Shown here: piece by piece, positions 25,189-33,916 of the stretch | How the letters are laid out: each line of letters opens with the position of its first letter | Position numbering within the stretch: the stretch's first letter is position 1 | Assembly (NCBI GenBank): GCA_958295825.1 | Contig: OY282375.1 | Span: 3,023,489 to 3,087,488, forward strand | Direction: 5' to 3' | Length of the DNA: 64,000 nucleotides | Origin: an uncultured Candidatus Entotheonella sp. | GTDB lineage: Bacteria > Tectomicrobia > Entotheonellia > Entotheonellales > Entotheonellaceae | Made by a program: the position numbers and the translations under genes | The notes under the pieces: model-generated | Databases searched by the model: none | Told to the model about the DNA's origin: nothing | Seen by the model: only the letters and a program-made list of their open reading frames with translations

Positions 25189-26856
25189 CTACAGCACGGC
25201 CATGGCGCGGTCGTGCTCACGGTGCAGGCGCTGGCGTTGACTGTCGGTTTCGAGAAAATCCCAAGGCAAGATGACTTCGCGAGACATCGGTTGGCAGACC
25301 CAGCCGGTGGCGTCAAAGCCGAGCGCCTTGGCGGCGCGGGGCCAGTTGCCGCGTTGACGGTGCGTTTCGAGGAGGAAGGCGCCGAGTTGACGGCCGCCGC
25401 GGGCAAGGATGGCTTCGAGGTAGTCGTCCTTGAGGCTGCCGTGATGCAGGCGGATGGACGACTCGCGGCGCAGGGCTTGGCGCAGGGTGTGAAGCTTCGC
25501 CTTGACGGCGCGCTGGGGAGCCATGGCGCACCATTGCAGGGGCGTGGCGGGTTTGGGGATGAATGGATTGACGCTCAGGGTCAGGGTTCCCAAGGCGCCG
25601 CGGGGGCGGCCATAGCGTTTCATGAGCGTCCAGATCTTGAAGACCAGGGACAGCAATTCCTGCACATCCTCATCGGTTTCGGTGGGCAGGCCGATCATGG
25701 AGTAGAGCTTCAGGTCGCGCATGCCGTGGGCCAGCAGGCGTTCCGCACCTTCGAGAATGACCGCCTCGCTCATTTCCTTGCGGATGAGTTGCCGCAGACG
25801 TTCGGAGCCCGCCTCGGGAGCGACGGTGCAGGAGCGAACACCGCTGCGCACCATGCCGTCGATCAACACGTCGGGCATGCGGTCCATGCGCAGCGACGAA
25901 ATGCCGATGGCCACACCCATGTCCACCAGCCCTTCCACCACCGTGGGCAGGGCGCGGTAATCGCCGGTGGCGGAACTGATCAGGCCCACCTTGCCGACCG
26001 GCGGCAGGCCGTTATCGCGGTCGCGCCGCTGCTGGGCGGTCACGATGTCGAGGACCGTTTCACCCGGCAGTTGGCGAAACTTGGGATAGACGTAGCCAAC
26101 CGTGCAGAACCGGCACTTGAAGGGGCAGCCGCGCGTGATCTCGATGAGCAGCGAGCCGCTGAATTCGGTGTCGTCGGTGAGCACGGTGGAATACGCCGGC
26201 CATTGGGCCAAGTCGGCAATTTTGCGCGGCGGCATGGGACTGACGTCCCCGGACCGATCGTGCAGGGCCGGAACGTAGACGCCGGGAATCTCCGCCGCTT
26301 GGCGCAGGTGGTCGTGGCGCGGCTGCCCCAGGGTATCGTGCGCCAAGTCCAGATATTCGTTTAGCGTGTCCTCGCCATCGCCGATAATCATCAGATCGGC
26401 GAAATCGGCCAGGGGCTCCGGATTGAGGTAGGTCACGGCGCCACCGACGAGGATCAGCGGGTGGCGCTCATCGCGTTCGGCGGCCAGCAGCGGGATGCGG
26501 AGCATGGCCAGCATGTGCAGCAGATGCAGGTAATCGTTCTCGTACGACACGGAAAAGCCGACCAGGTGAAAGTCACGGACGGGCCGCTGCGACTCGACGG
26601 AAACCAACGGTGCGTTGGCATAGCCGTGGCGGCTGATGTCGGCGGGATCAGGCAAAAAGACGCGCTCGCACAGGGTGTCCGGGCGCCGGTTGACGAGTCG
26701 GTAGATCGTCTGCAAACCCAGATTCGACATGCCGACGTGGTAGGTTTGCGGATACGCCAACGCAAAGCGCAGGCGCACCGCACCGGCTTCCTTTACGACT
26801 GCGCCGCGTTCAGCCAGCAGGCGTTGGCGCATCGTCTGTCGCACATCGGCAGGCAT
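25189..26856 (-). CDS. Radical SAM protein with B12-binding-like N-terminal domain
   Basis: A 555-residue protein. Residues 25-170 form a Rossmann-like domain (RFALAYPQTYHVGMSNLGLQ, and GGAVTYLNPEPLADFADLMIIGDGE), which is the cobalamin-binding-like part of BchE-type enzymes. The radical SAM cluster is Cys244-x3-Cys248-x2-Cys251 in RGCPFKCRFC. SSLRMDRMP and TVAPEAGSERLR are barrel motifs seen in the TIGR03960 group, which have no proven reaction. Cysteines sit mainly in the cluster. ATG 26856 lacks neighbours in operon distance; the ADH gene ends 50 bp upstream on the same strand, so co-transcription is possible. Confidence 0.85.
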   Translation of the reverse strand: MPADVRQTMRQRLLAERGAVVKEAGAVRLRFALAYPQTYHVGMSNLGLQTIYRLVNRRPDTLCERVFLPDPADISRHGYANAPLVSVESQRPVRDFHLVGFSVSYENDYLHLLHMLAMLRIPLLAAERDERHPLILVGGAVTYLNPEPLADFADLMIIGDGEDTLNEYLDLAHDTLGQPRHDHLRQAAEIPGVYVPALHDRSGDVSPMPPRKIADLAQWPAYSTVLTDDTEFSGSLLIEITRGCPFKCRFCTVGYVYPKFRQLPGETVLDIVTAQQRRDRDNGLPPVGKVGLISSATGDYRALPTVVEGLVDMGVAIGISSLRMDRMPDVLIDGMVRSGVRSCTVAPEAGSERLRQLIRKEMSEAVILEGAERLLAHGMRDLKLYSMIGLPTETDEDVQELLSLVFKIWTLMKRYGRPRGALGTLTLSVNPFIPKPATPLQWCAMAPQRAVKAKLHTLRQALRRESSIRLHHGSLKDDYLEAILARGGRQLGAFLLETHRQRGNWPRAAKALGFDATGWVCQPMSREVILPWDFLETDSQRQRLHREHDRAMAVL

Positions 26857-26906
26857 GGCAGGTGGATAACCTCCGAAAGCACCTCAAAGGGTTACGACGG
26901 CATGGT

Positions 26907-28010
26907 TCACGCCAGCACCAGGCTGCGCGCCACCTCGCCGCGTTCGAGCGCCGCGTAGGCGTCGTTGATTTCCGCCAGCGGGTAAGTGCGGGTAAGCAGC
27001 TCATCCAGCAGCAGTTGGCCCGAGCGGTACATCTCCATCAGGTGCAGCAGATCGATCTTGGGCCGCGCCGAGCCGTACAGCGAGCCCGTCAATGTCTTCT
27101 CGGCGTACACCATCTCGTTGGCGTTGATGTTGACCCGCACGTCCGCGCGGGTGACGCCGATGACCACACAGGTGCCCATTTTCTTTGTCGCCGTGTACGC
27201 CTGCTCGATCGTTTGGGTGATACCGATGGCCTCGAACGCATAATCCACGCCGCGACCGTCGGTGAGGTCTTTGATGGCGGCAACGGCGTCCACCTCGGCA
27301 CCGTTAATGGTGTGCGTCGCGCCCATGGTGCGGGCGTAGTCCAGCTTCTGCTCGGCCACGTCGACCGCGATGATGCGCCGCGCCCCGACGATGCGGGCGC
27401 CCTGTACCGCATTCAACCCGATGCCGCCGCAGCCGAATACCGCCACCGTGCTGCCCATCTTGACCCGCGCGCCGTTCGCCACGGCACCGACTCCGGTTAT
27501 CACGCCGCAACCCAGCAGCGCTGCCTTGTCCAACGGAAAATCCTTGGGAATCTTGAGCACCGCGGCTTCCGGCATGGTGGACACTTCGGAAAAACTCGAC
27601 ACCCCGGCAAAGTGCCGCACTGGTTCGCCGGCCACGGAAAAGCGCGTCGTGCCGTCCGCCATGAGCCCGGTGACGCGCATTTCGGCGCCCACGTCGCACA
27701 GCGCTGGCCGCCCGCCGGCGCAGTACTCGCAGGTGCCGCAGGAAACGCGCCAGATAGGAATGACGTGGTCGCCGGGTTGCACCGATTTGACGCCCGCGCC
27801 GACGTCCTCGACCACGCCAGACCCCTCGTGCCCGAGGATGATCGGCATGGGCATCAGCAGATCACCCTTCATGACGTGCAGGTCACTGTGGCACACGCCA
27901 CCGGCGTACAACCGCACCAGCACCTCACCGGCTTGCGGCGGGTCGACTTCGACTTCTTCAAACCGTAGGGGCGTGCCAGCTTCGTAGAGAATGGCGGCCT
28001 TGACGCGCAT
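26907..28010 (-). CDS. Zinc-dependent medium-chain alcohol dehydrogenase
   Basis: A 367-residue MDR-family dehydrogenase. Catalytic zinc ligands are Cys40 (GGVCHSDLH) and His61 (GHEGSG) with a third Cys in the LLGCGV region. Structural zinc ligands are Cys91, 94, 97 and 105. The NAD-binding motif is FGCGGIGLNAVQGA followed by an acidic residue in IIAVDV, indicating NAD rather than NADP. It most resembles class III/mycothiol-type long-chain alcohol dehydrogenases (INANEMVYAEKTLTGSLYGS). Substrate is unknown. The start ATG 28010 has AAGGAG upstream on the minus strand (28018-28025). Confidence 0.9.
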   Translation of the reverse strand: MRVKAAILYEAGTPLRFEEVEVDPPQAGEVLVRLYAGGVCHSDLHVMKGDLLMPMPIILGHEGSGVVEDVGAGVKSVQPGDHVIPIWRVSCGTCEYCAGGRPALCDVGAEMRVTGLMADGTTRFSVAGEPVRHFAGVSSFSEVSTMPEAAVLKIPKDFPLDKAALLGCGVITGVGAVANGARVKMGSTVAVFGCGGIGLNAVQGARIVGARRIIAVDVAEQKLDYARTMGATHTINGAEVDAVAAIKDLTDGRGVDYAFEAIGITQTIEQAYTATKKMGTCVVIGVTRADVRVNINANEMVYAEKTLTGSLYGSARPKIDLLHLMEMYRSGQLLLDELLTRTYPLAEINDAYAALERGEVARSLVLA

Positions 28011-28243
28011 GTGTACGAACTCCTTCCAAAAGCAAATCGGTACGGATTAGTAACAAATGCCCAGCCGTGCGAACCGGCGGCGCATCTAGCCAGAAGCCTC
28101 GCGGCCTGTCAAGGGCCGACCGGACAGCGGGAAATAATATCGTTGGCGTAAGCGTTGCGGATGGCGGACAATGCGGTGGATCGCCCGTTCGGCAATCGCC
28201 CACGGGTACACGAACAATCGTTAGGCTCGGCAGGTGCTGAAGA
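28011..28243. promoter_or_regulatory. Divergent intergenic region
   Basis: A 233-bp region between the divergent alcohol dehydrogenase and a small secreted protein gene. It must carry both promoters. I see no distinctive operator or hairpin. Confidence 0.35.
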
Positions 28244-28600
28244 ATGATGATGAACAGGAAACTGTACACCGTTTTGGTGCAGGTTGCTCTGGCCGTTGCC
28301 ATTGCCGGTGTTTTGGCGATCAGCGGCCACGCCGAAGAGGCGCCGAAAGATGAGCCCGCGGCCGTTCCAGCAGCGACTCAGAGAGAAGAGCAGAAACCCG
28401 ATACGAGCGACATTTTCCAGGAGTGGCTGGACAACAACCACGAACTCGGCAAGGGCGACACCGAGTGCCTCATGTGCGTTGGCTTCGGCGGCGGCTTCCT
28501 CTGCGGTATTGGCTGCGATGCCACCGGCTTGACGATTCACAAACCGGACGGGTCGACGAATGCGGTATGCGGGCGCTGCGTGAAAGGAACGTGGCAATAA
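28244..28600 (+). CDS. Small secreted cysteine-rich protein
   Basis: A 118-residue precursor. Residues 1-30 are a signal peptide (NRKLYTVLVQVALAVAIAGVLAISGHA) with an AxA-like cleavage site. A charged, low-complexity spacer of about 35 residues follows. The rest is a compact Gly/Cys-rich domain TECLMCVGFGGGFLCGIGC and then VCGRCVKG, six cysteines in all, which could form three disulfides or bind a metal through two CxxC pairs. I do not recognise the family. Three consecutive ATGs (28244, 28247 and one codon later AAC) make the start uncertain by a codon. A strong hairpin follows the stop, supporting a single-gene transcript. Confidence 0.7.
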   Translation: MMMNRKLYTVLVQVALAVAIAGVLAISGHAEEAPKDEPAAVPAATQREEQKPDTSDIFQEWLDNNHELGKGDTECLMCVGFGGGFLCGIGCDATGLTIHKPDGSTNAVCGRCVKGTWQ

Positions 28601-28627
28601 CTGAAGACGAATATTCTCGGTACAAAC

Positions 28628-28669
28628 AGAAAGGGCCGGCGTGAGAAGTTACACGCGCCGGCCCTTTCT
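28628..28669. terminator. Strong hairpin downstream of the small secreted protein gene
   Basis: Perfect 14-bp GC-rich arms, AGAAAGGGCCGGCG at 28628-28641 and its complement at 28656-28669, with a 14-nt loop. It lies between convergent genes, the secreted protein and the MoeB-like gene, so it may terminate both strands. Pyrimidine-rich sequence follows on the plus strand. Confidence 0.8.
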
Positions 28670-28763
28670 CTTATGCCCGTGGGCGTCCACCAGACTGGTC
28701 ATGAGCCTGCCGCACGGCAAGTGTTTGTCTTTGTCAAATGCCTGCATCATTCAACAAAGCGGC

Positions 28764-29954
28764 TCAGCCAACCGCACCCACCGGTTCTGGGGGAATCAGA
28801 CCGCAGAGTTCTTCGTAATTGACCAACTCCGTAATGGTCGGATCATCGCCGCACAACGGGCAATTCGGGTCGCGCCGCAGGCGGATTTCGCGGAACGTCA
28901 TGGCCAGCGAATCGTACATCAGCAGGCGGCCGACCAGGGGTTCACCCTGTCCGACGATAAGTTTTACGGTTTCCGTCGCCTGCACCACACCAATGACCCC
29001 GGGCAAAACTCCCAGGACGCCGGCCTCGCTTCACGAGGGCACCAGCCCCGGCGGCGGTGGCGTGGGAAACAGGCAACGATAGCACGGCCCTTCATGCGGC
29101 TTGAACACGCTCGCTTGGCCCTCGAACTGGAAAATGCTGCCGTGCACCACGGGCTTGCGCGCCAACACCGCGGCATCGTTGACGAGATACCGCGTCGGGA
29201 AATTGTCGCAGCCATCGACGATGATGTCGTACTCGGCGAACAGGTCCAGGACGTTATCGGTCGTCAGCCGCATGTTGTGGGCCTGCACGTTGACGTCCGG
29301 GTTGATCGCGTTGATGGCGATCTTGCCCGACTCGGTTTTTGGCATGCCGATGCGATCATTGCTGTGCAGCACCTGCCGCTGCAGGTTGGACAGATCCACC
29401 ACGTCGGCGTCCACCAGGCCGAGCGTGCCGACACCCGCGGCGGCAAGATACAGCGCGGCGGGCGAGCCCAGGCCGCCGGCACCAATCAGCAGGACTTTGG
29501 CATCCAGGAGTTTCCCTTGCCCCTTTTCGCCGATCTGGGACAGCAGGAAATGCCGGCTGTAGCGCTCGAGCTGCTCCGCATTCAGCTGCCGGTCCCGCTG
29601 CAGGGGAAATCCGGCATCCTGCCAGCGGGTAATACCGCCGGACATCGACGACACGTTTTCGTACCCCATTGAGCGCAGCACCTGAGCCGCCAGCAGCGAG
29701 CGAGCGCCGCCCGCACAATAAACGATCACTTCTTTGTTGGTCTGCGGCACCTTACTGGCCACTTGAAATTCGAGAAACCCGCGCGGGATGGCAACCGCCC
29801 CGTCGATGTAACCGGCGCGCACCTCGTCGTTCTCGCGTACGTCCAGGAGCACAAAGTCGTCACCGGGCTGGCCGCGCTCCTGCACCTCCTGGACGCTCAC
29901 TTCCGGGATTTCCTGCCGCGCCGCGACAAGAAAATCTTGCTGCGTCTTAGCCAT
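28764..29954 (-). CDS. Rhodanese-MoeB fusion (sulfur-carrier adenylyltransferase), candidate selenoprotein
   Basis: A single 396-codon gene read through an in-frame TGA at 29031-29033. Residues 1-115 are a rhodanese domain with active Cys80 (VIVYCAGGARS). Residues 125-396 are a MoeB/ThiF/HesA adenylyltransferase: nucleotide loop LLIGAGGLGSPAA, zinc pairs Cys291/294 (CYRC) and Cys365/368 (CPLC), and GDGCDNF-type VDGCDNFPTRY. Codon 308 is TGA in VPS[TGA]SEAGVLGVLPGVIG. Family members have the functional Cys here (PSCAEAGVLG), which in ThiF/MoeB touches the sulfur carrier. The downstream half is fully conserved, and a SECIS-like hairpin follows. It would activate MoaD- or ThiS-like proteins such as the 8066-8317 product. 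If not Sec, it is a recent nonsense mutant. Confidence 0.8.
28996..29018 (-). promoter_or_regulatory. Candidate bacterial SECIS hairpin
   Basis: In the mRNA, 14 nt after the TGA, CCUGGG (29016-29011) pairs with CCCGGG (29003-28998) through six pairs. Two further G-U pairs extend it to 29018/28996. The 7-nt loop AGUUUUG contains a GU, as bacterial SECIS apical loops do. Stem start 12-14 nt from the UGA is close to the 11 nt of the classic fdhF element. Found by inspection, not by a folding program. Confidence 0.6.
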
Positions 29955-30352
29955 ACGTAACTCCTAACAAGTGGCGAACCGATACGGCCCGCGCATCGGT
30001 TCAAGGAGGCTGCTGCTTGGCGAGCCAAGCAGCCTATTGCCGACGATTTCAATGGAGATTCGGAAAGCGCGGTAACAATACCAACAGGCATTGGGCAGCG
30101 CAACTTGCCAGAATCACCATGCCCTTGCACAGGCTGCCTAAAGGATCAGACCTTGCGCAGGGAGGGATTTTCCGGCGAGGATATCCGGGACATCCGGCGC
30201 CATCACGGCGCGCTTCGTCATGTCCAACCGACTGGCCCATCTGACGAACATGCGCCCCAACGAGACGCTCTCTCCGCGCCGGGGCGGTAGAGCGCCCTCA
30301 TGGTCCGACATCTTTTGCTGACGTGACATTTCAACCAGGGAAAGGAAAGCTG
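29955..30352. other. Divergent intergenic region with a short hairpin
   Basis: About 400 bp between the MoeB-like gene and the BMP-type gene. A perfect 9-bp inverted repeat (GCTGCTTGG at 30012-30020, complement at 30025-30033, 4-nt loop) lies 60 bp upstream of the MoeB-like start. It could be an operator or the end of a lost gene. Nothing else is supported. Confidence 0.4.
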
Positions 30353-31354
30353 ATGGACAGGGTAAGGCGTTTCTTCTACGCGGCAAGCATCACGCTGTTG
30401 AGCTTCGGCACCGTCGTGATTGCTGATATCCGGCCGGCGGTCGTGTTCGACATCGGCGGCAAGTTCGACAAATCCTTCAACGAGGGGGTTCTCAACGGTG
30501 CTGAAAAGTTCAGGATCGAAACCGGAATCGCCTACGCCGAATTCGAACCAACCGACGAAACCCAACGCGAGCAGGCGCTGCGTGGCTTCGCGCGGCAGGG
30601 CTACAGTCCGATCCTCGTCGCGGGCTTCGCCCAAGGCCCGGCGCTGGAGAAGGTGGCATCCGAATTCCCTGACACGAACTTTTCGATCATCGACATCGTG
30701 GTCGACAAGCCGAACGTGCAGTCCATTATCTTCAAGGAACATGAAGGATCGTTCCTGGTCGGCATGCTGGCCGCCATGGCATCGGAGACGGGTAAAGTGG
30801 GCTTTGTCGGCGGTATGGACATCCCATTGCTCCACAGGTTCGCCTGCGGCTACGAACAGGGCGTCAGATACGTCAATGCCAATGCCGAGGTCTACCAGAA
30901 CATGACCGGAGACACGCCGGCTGCCTGGAACGATCCGGTGAGAGGCGGCGAATTAGCCAAGTCCCAGTTTGACCGCGGTGCGGATGTGGTCTTCGCCGCG
31001 GCCGGTGGTACTGGCCTCGGCGTCCTGCAAGCCGCCGCGGACGCGGGCAAGCTGTCGATCGGCGTGGACTTGAACCAGAATCACCTGCACCCCGGTTCGG
31101 TGCTGACCTCGATGCTGAAGCGCATTGACGTCGCCGCCTACCGGGTCTACAGGACCTTCCTGGACGGGACTTGGAAACCAGGCGTCATGGTTCTGGGCCT
31201 GAAGGAGGACGGTGTCGGCTGGGCATTGGACGACAACAACCGGGCCTTGATCACCGTAGAGATGGCGTCGAGGGTGGAAGTTGCCAAGGCCAGCATCATC
31301 AGCGGTGGCATCGTGGTCCACGACTACTTGGCAGACAATTCCTGTACGTATTAA
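30353..31354 (+). CDS. BMP-family (TmpC/Med-like) periplasmic substrate-binding protein
   Basis: A 333-residue protein of the basic membrane protein family. A signal peptide (MDRVRRFFYAASITLLSFGTVVIA) is followed by PAVVFDIGGKFDKSFNEGVLNGAEKF. ILVAGFAQGPALEKVASEFPDTNFSIID, GSFLVGMLAAMASETGKVGFVGGMDIPL and VVFAAAGGTGLG complete the ligand-binding fold. Relatives bind nucleosides or purines for an ABC importer, but no permease or ATPase gene is adjacent. There is no lipobox Cys, unlike many family members, so it should be free in the periplasm. ATG 30353 with AAAGGAAAG is preferred to the in-frame 30323. Possibly linked by function to the cytosine-deaminase-like gene, though 5 kb away. Confidence 0.88.
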   Translation: MDRVRRFFYAASITLLSFGTVVIADIRPAVVFDIGGKFDKSFNEGVLNGAEKFRIETGIAYAEFEPTDETQREQALRGFARQGYSPILVAGFAQGPALEKVASEFPDTNFSIIDIVVDKPNVQSIIFKEHEGSFLVGMLAAMASETGKVGFVGGMDIPLLHRFACGYEQGVRYVNANAEVYQNMTGDTPAAWNDPVRGGELAKSQFDRGADVVFAAAGGTGLGVLQAAADAGKLSIGVDLNQNHLHPGSVLTSMLKRIDVAAYRVYRTFLDGTWKPGVMVLGLKEDGVGWALDDNNRALITVEMASRVEVAKASIISGGIVVHDYLADNSCTY

Positions 31355-31427
31355 AGGGAGGGGGAGTACATCCTCATCCGTGTCGCCGCCTGCGCTGACA
31401 GATACCCCTACCAGCAGACAACGAGGA

Positions 31428-32150
31428 CTACCCGTCGTGCTTCGCCAACCAATCGAGAACGCCGTTCAGGTCGTGAATCACCGCATCGTCATCCTGCGTG
31501 CCATCGCGGTGCGCGTCGCTGTCCCGCCGCAGCCACAGGGGTTGCATGCCGGCTTGCCGCGCGCCGTGCACGTCGGCGTACAGGCTGTCTCCAACGTGCA
31601 CGGCGCGCGCCGGGGCCACACCGACGGCGTCGAGAGCGTGGGTAAAAATGCTGCCGTGCGGTTTCTCCCAGCCGACCACGGCGGAAATGCTGACGTGCTG
31701 CACGCAGGCCATCACTCCCAAGCCGTGCAACAAGTCCAACAGCCTGATGTCCCAATTGGAGATAATGCCGACGGTGTACCCCCGCTGGCGCAGGGTTTGA
31801 AGCACCATGAGACATTCCGGGTAAAGCCGCCAGACGGTCGGTCGCGAAAAGAGCCAATACAACTCGTCAAAGAACGCCTCGAAATCATCGGGCAGCGCGA
31901 CCTGCGCAAAGGTGGCATGCACCAAGGCGCGCCAGAAACGGCGCCCATCGGGTTCGCCGACGCCGTAGCGCGCCACGTCGGCGGCAGCTTGGGACTCGGT
32001 CCACGCTTGGCGGAAAGCTGCCTGCACGGCATCAGACGTCGTCGTCACGCCATACCGCGCGGCCACCTCAGCGTAGACGGCGCCCACGGATGGATAGGGG
32101 TACAGGAGGGTATTCGCCGCATCGAAAAATACCGCATCGTAGTTCCGCAT
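31428..32150 (-). CDS. HAD-superfamily hydrolase
   Basis: A 240-residue HAD subfamily I phosphatase. Motif I is FFDAANTLL, with the nucleophile Asp and Ala in place of the second Asp, as in HDHD3-like members. Motif II is IISNWD, motif III is the K of GWEKPHGSIF, and motif IV is HVGDSLYADVHGA. A helical cap occupies residues 15-90. The missing second Asp suggests slow or atypical phosphatase or dehalogenase-type chemistry. Substrate unknown. It converges with the BMP gene and diverges from the sigma-54 activator. Confidence 0.85.
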   Translation of the reverse strand: MRNYDAVFFDAANTLLYPYPSVGAVYAEVAARYGVTTTSDAVQAAFRQAWTESQAAADVARYGVGEPDGRRFWRALVHATFAQVALPDDFEAFFDELYWLFSRPTVWRLYPECLMVLQTLRQRGYTVGIISNWDIRLLDLLHGLGVMACVQHVSISAVVGWEKPHGSIFTHALDAVGVAPARAVHVGDSLYADVHGARQAGMQPLWLRRDSDAHRDGTQDDDAVIHDLNGVLDWLAKHDG

Positions 32151-32332
32151 ACTCGCTCCACAGGCTCACGGGGTCTCATTTTGCCTGAACCGACCGTGGC
32201 ACGATTGCCGCGTAAATGCAACAGGGGGCGGCACAGCGAAAACCGCCTGCGGCGCTTGACCTCCACCCGAACGACGTGTATGCCATTGGGTGTGCAGACT
32301 GAAGAACCTTCTGCCGGGGGAGATTGACGGAG

Positions 32333-33868
32333 ATGGCAAAATCGGCTGGCTTTGCACCGCTCAACGGGCCCATGCAACGACTCGAACAGATCACGCATCT
32401 GGTACGCAGCAGCCGAAACCCATTCACAGCCCTCTGCCGCGCCCTGCACACGCTGACCGACGTGTTGGGCGCACGCAGCGGCGCCATCGTATTGGCGGAC
32501 ACATCACCCAAGCGGCAGCAGGAGTGGGCCTGTGGGGATGACCAGAGGCAGACCATTCAAATGGGCCGTGAACTCGTTGATGGCGTTGAGGCTCACGGCG
32601 AAGCTACTGCCCGCCATACGGTGCTGCCCGGCGCCGGGCCGGGCCGAACGTCCGAGGGGATGGTCTTGTCGACACCCTTGACGGGCGTGCAACAGGCCAT
32701 CGGCGTCATGGTGTTTTTCTGCCTCAAACAGCCGGCCGTGCCGCTGGAAACCGCCCTGACGTGTCTGAACGTCGTCGGCACCGTTCTCGGCTGTCACCTG
32801 CAAACAGCTAGCCTGCAAGAGCGCCTCAAGGCGCAGCCCGACGCGACCGGCGACAACGCTGCCGGCCTTTCCGCCAGTTACAACCCGGATCAGATTGTCG
32901 GCCAAAGCTCTCGCATGAAGGCCGTCATGCACGAGATTCAGCAGGCGGCCAATAGTCGTTCGACCATCCTGCTGCGTGGCGAAAGCGGTACCGGCAAGGA
33001 ACTGGTCGCCCGTGCGCTGCACAAACTGAGTGCGCGGCGCCAGCAACCGTTCGTCAAGCTCAACTGTGCCGCACTGCCGGAAACGTTGCTGGAGAGCGAA
33101 CTGTTCGGGCACGAAAAAGGCGCCTTCACCGGAGCGGTCAAAACGCGGCGCGGGCGCTTCGAGCTTGCGGATAGCGGCACCTTGTTCCTCGACGAAATCG
33201 GCGACATGAGCCTGGCCATGCAGGTGAAGCTGCTGCGCGTCCTGCAAGAGCGCAACTTCGAGCGCGTCGGCGGTCATCGTCCGATCTCGGTCGACGTGCG
33301 CATCATCGCCGCCACGAATGTCGATCTGGAAGAGGCGGTGCGCGACCGGCGCTTCCGCGAAGACCTCTACTACCGCCTGCACGTCGTGCCCATCGTGCTG
33401 CCCTCACTGCGCGAGCGGCGCGAAGACATACCGTCCCTGGTGGGCTATTTCCTGGCGCGCTTCAATGCGGAGAATCGCAGGAGCCTGAAAATTTCTTCGC
33501 CCGCCATGGACCTGATCGTCGAGTACGACTGGCCCGGCAACGTTCGAGAGCTGGAAAACTGCGTCGAGCGCATGGTCGTGATGACCCGCCGGGATATCGT
33601 AGCGCCCGAGGACGTACCTCTTTCCATGAGTCTGAATCCGGCCCCGCCGGCCGCGGTGGCCACAGCGCCGGCGCCTCCTCCTCCCGAAGCCCGTTCGTCT
33701 ACGCTTCCCAAGGCGGTGGCCGAGATCGAGCGCGAGCGGCTCGTCGAGGCCCTGCAGACGAGCGGCGGCGTGCAGACACGGGCCGCCCTGCTGCTCGGCA
33801 TCACCCCCAGGCAACTCGGCTACAAGTTGAAAAAGTACCGTATCGCACCCAAGACCCTGATCGGCTAA
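32333..33868 (+). CDS. Sigma-54-dependent transcriptional activator with GAF domain
   Basis: A 511-residue enhancer-binding protein of NifA-like layout. The N-terminal GAF sensor covers about 20-165. The AAA+ domain has Walker A GESGTGKE, the sigma-54 contact loop GAFTGA, LFLDEIGDM (Walker B), and the arginine region RIIAATNVDLEEAV. A Pro/Ala-rich linker leads to a Fis-type helix-turn-helix (IERERLVEALQTSG, then AALLLGITPRQLGYKLKKY). No receiver domain, so it probably senses a small molecule through GAF. ATG 32333 has GGGGGAG about 10 nt upstream; TTG 32324 is an alternative. Target genes are not evident; no clear -24/-12 promoter was found nearby. Confidence 0.9.
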   Translation: MAKSAGFAPLNGPMQRLEQITHLVRSSRNPFTALCRALHTLTDVLGARSGAIVLADTSPKRQQEWACGDDQRQTIQMGRELVDGVEAHGEATARHTVLPGAGPGRTSEGMVLSTPLTGVQQAIGVMVFFCLKQPAVPLETALTCLNVVGTVLGCHLQTASLQERLKAQPDATGDNAAGLSASYNPDQIVGQSSRMKAVMHEIQQAANSRSTILLRGESGTGKELVARALHKLSARRQQPFVKLNCAALPETLLESELFGHEKGAFTGAVKTRRGRFELADSGTLFLDEIGDMSLAMQVKLLRVLQERNFERVGGHRPISVDVRIIAATNVDLEEAVRDRRFREDLYYRLHVVPIVLPSLRERREDIPSLVGYFLARFNAENRRSLKISSPAMDLIVEYDWPGNVRELENCVERMVVMTRRDIVAPEDVPLSMSLNPAPPAAVATAPAPPPPEARSSTLPKAVAEIERERLVEALQTSGGVQTRAALLLGITPRQLGYKLKKYRIAPKTLIG

Positions 33869-33916
33869 ACGCGCTTCCGGCAACGCCTGGAACGGCTCGT
33901 GGGGAGCACGCCGCGA

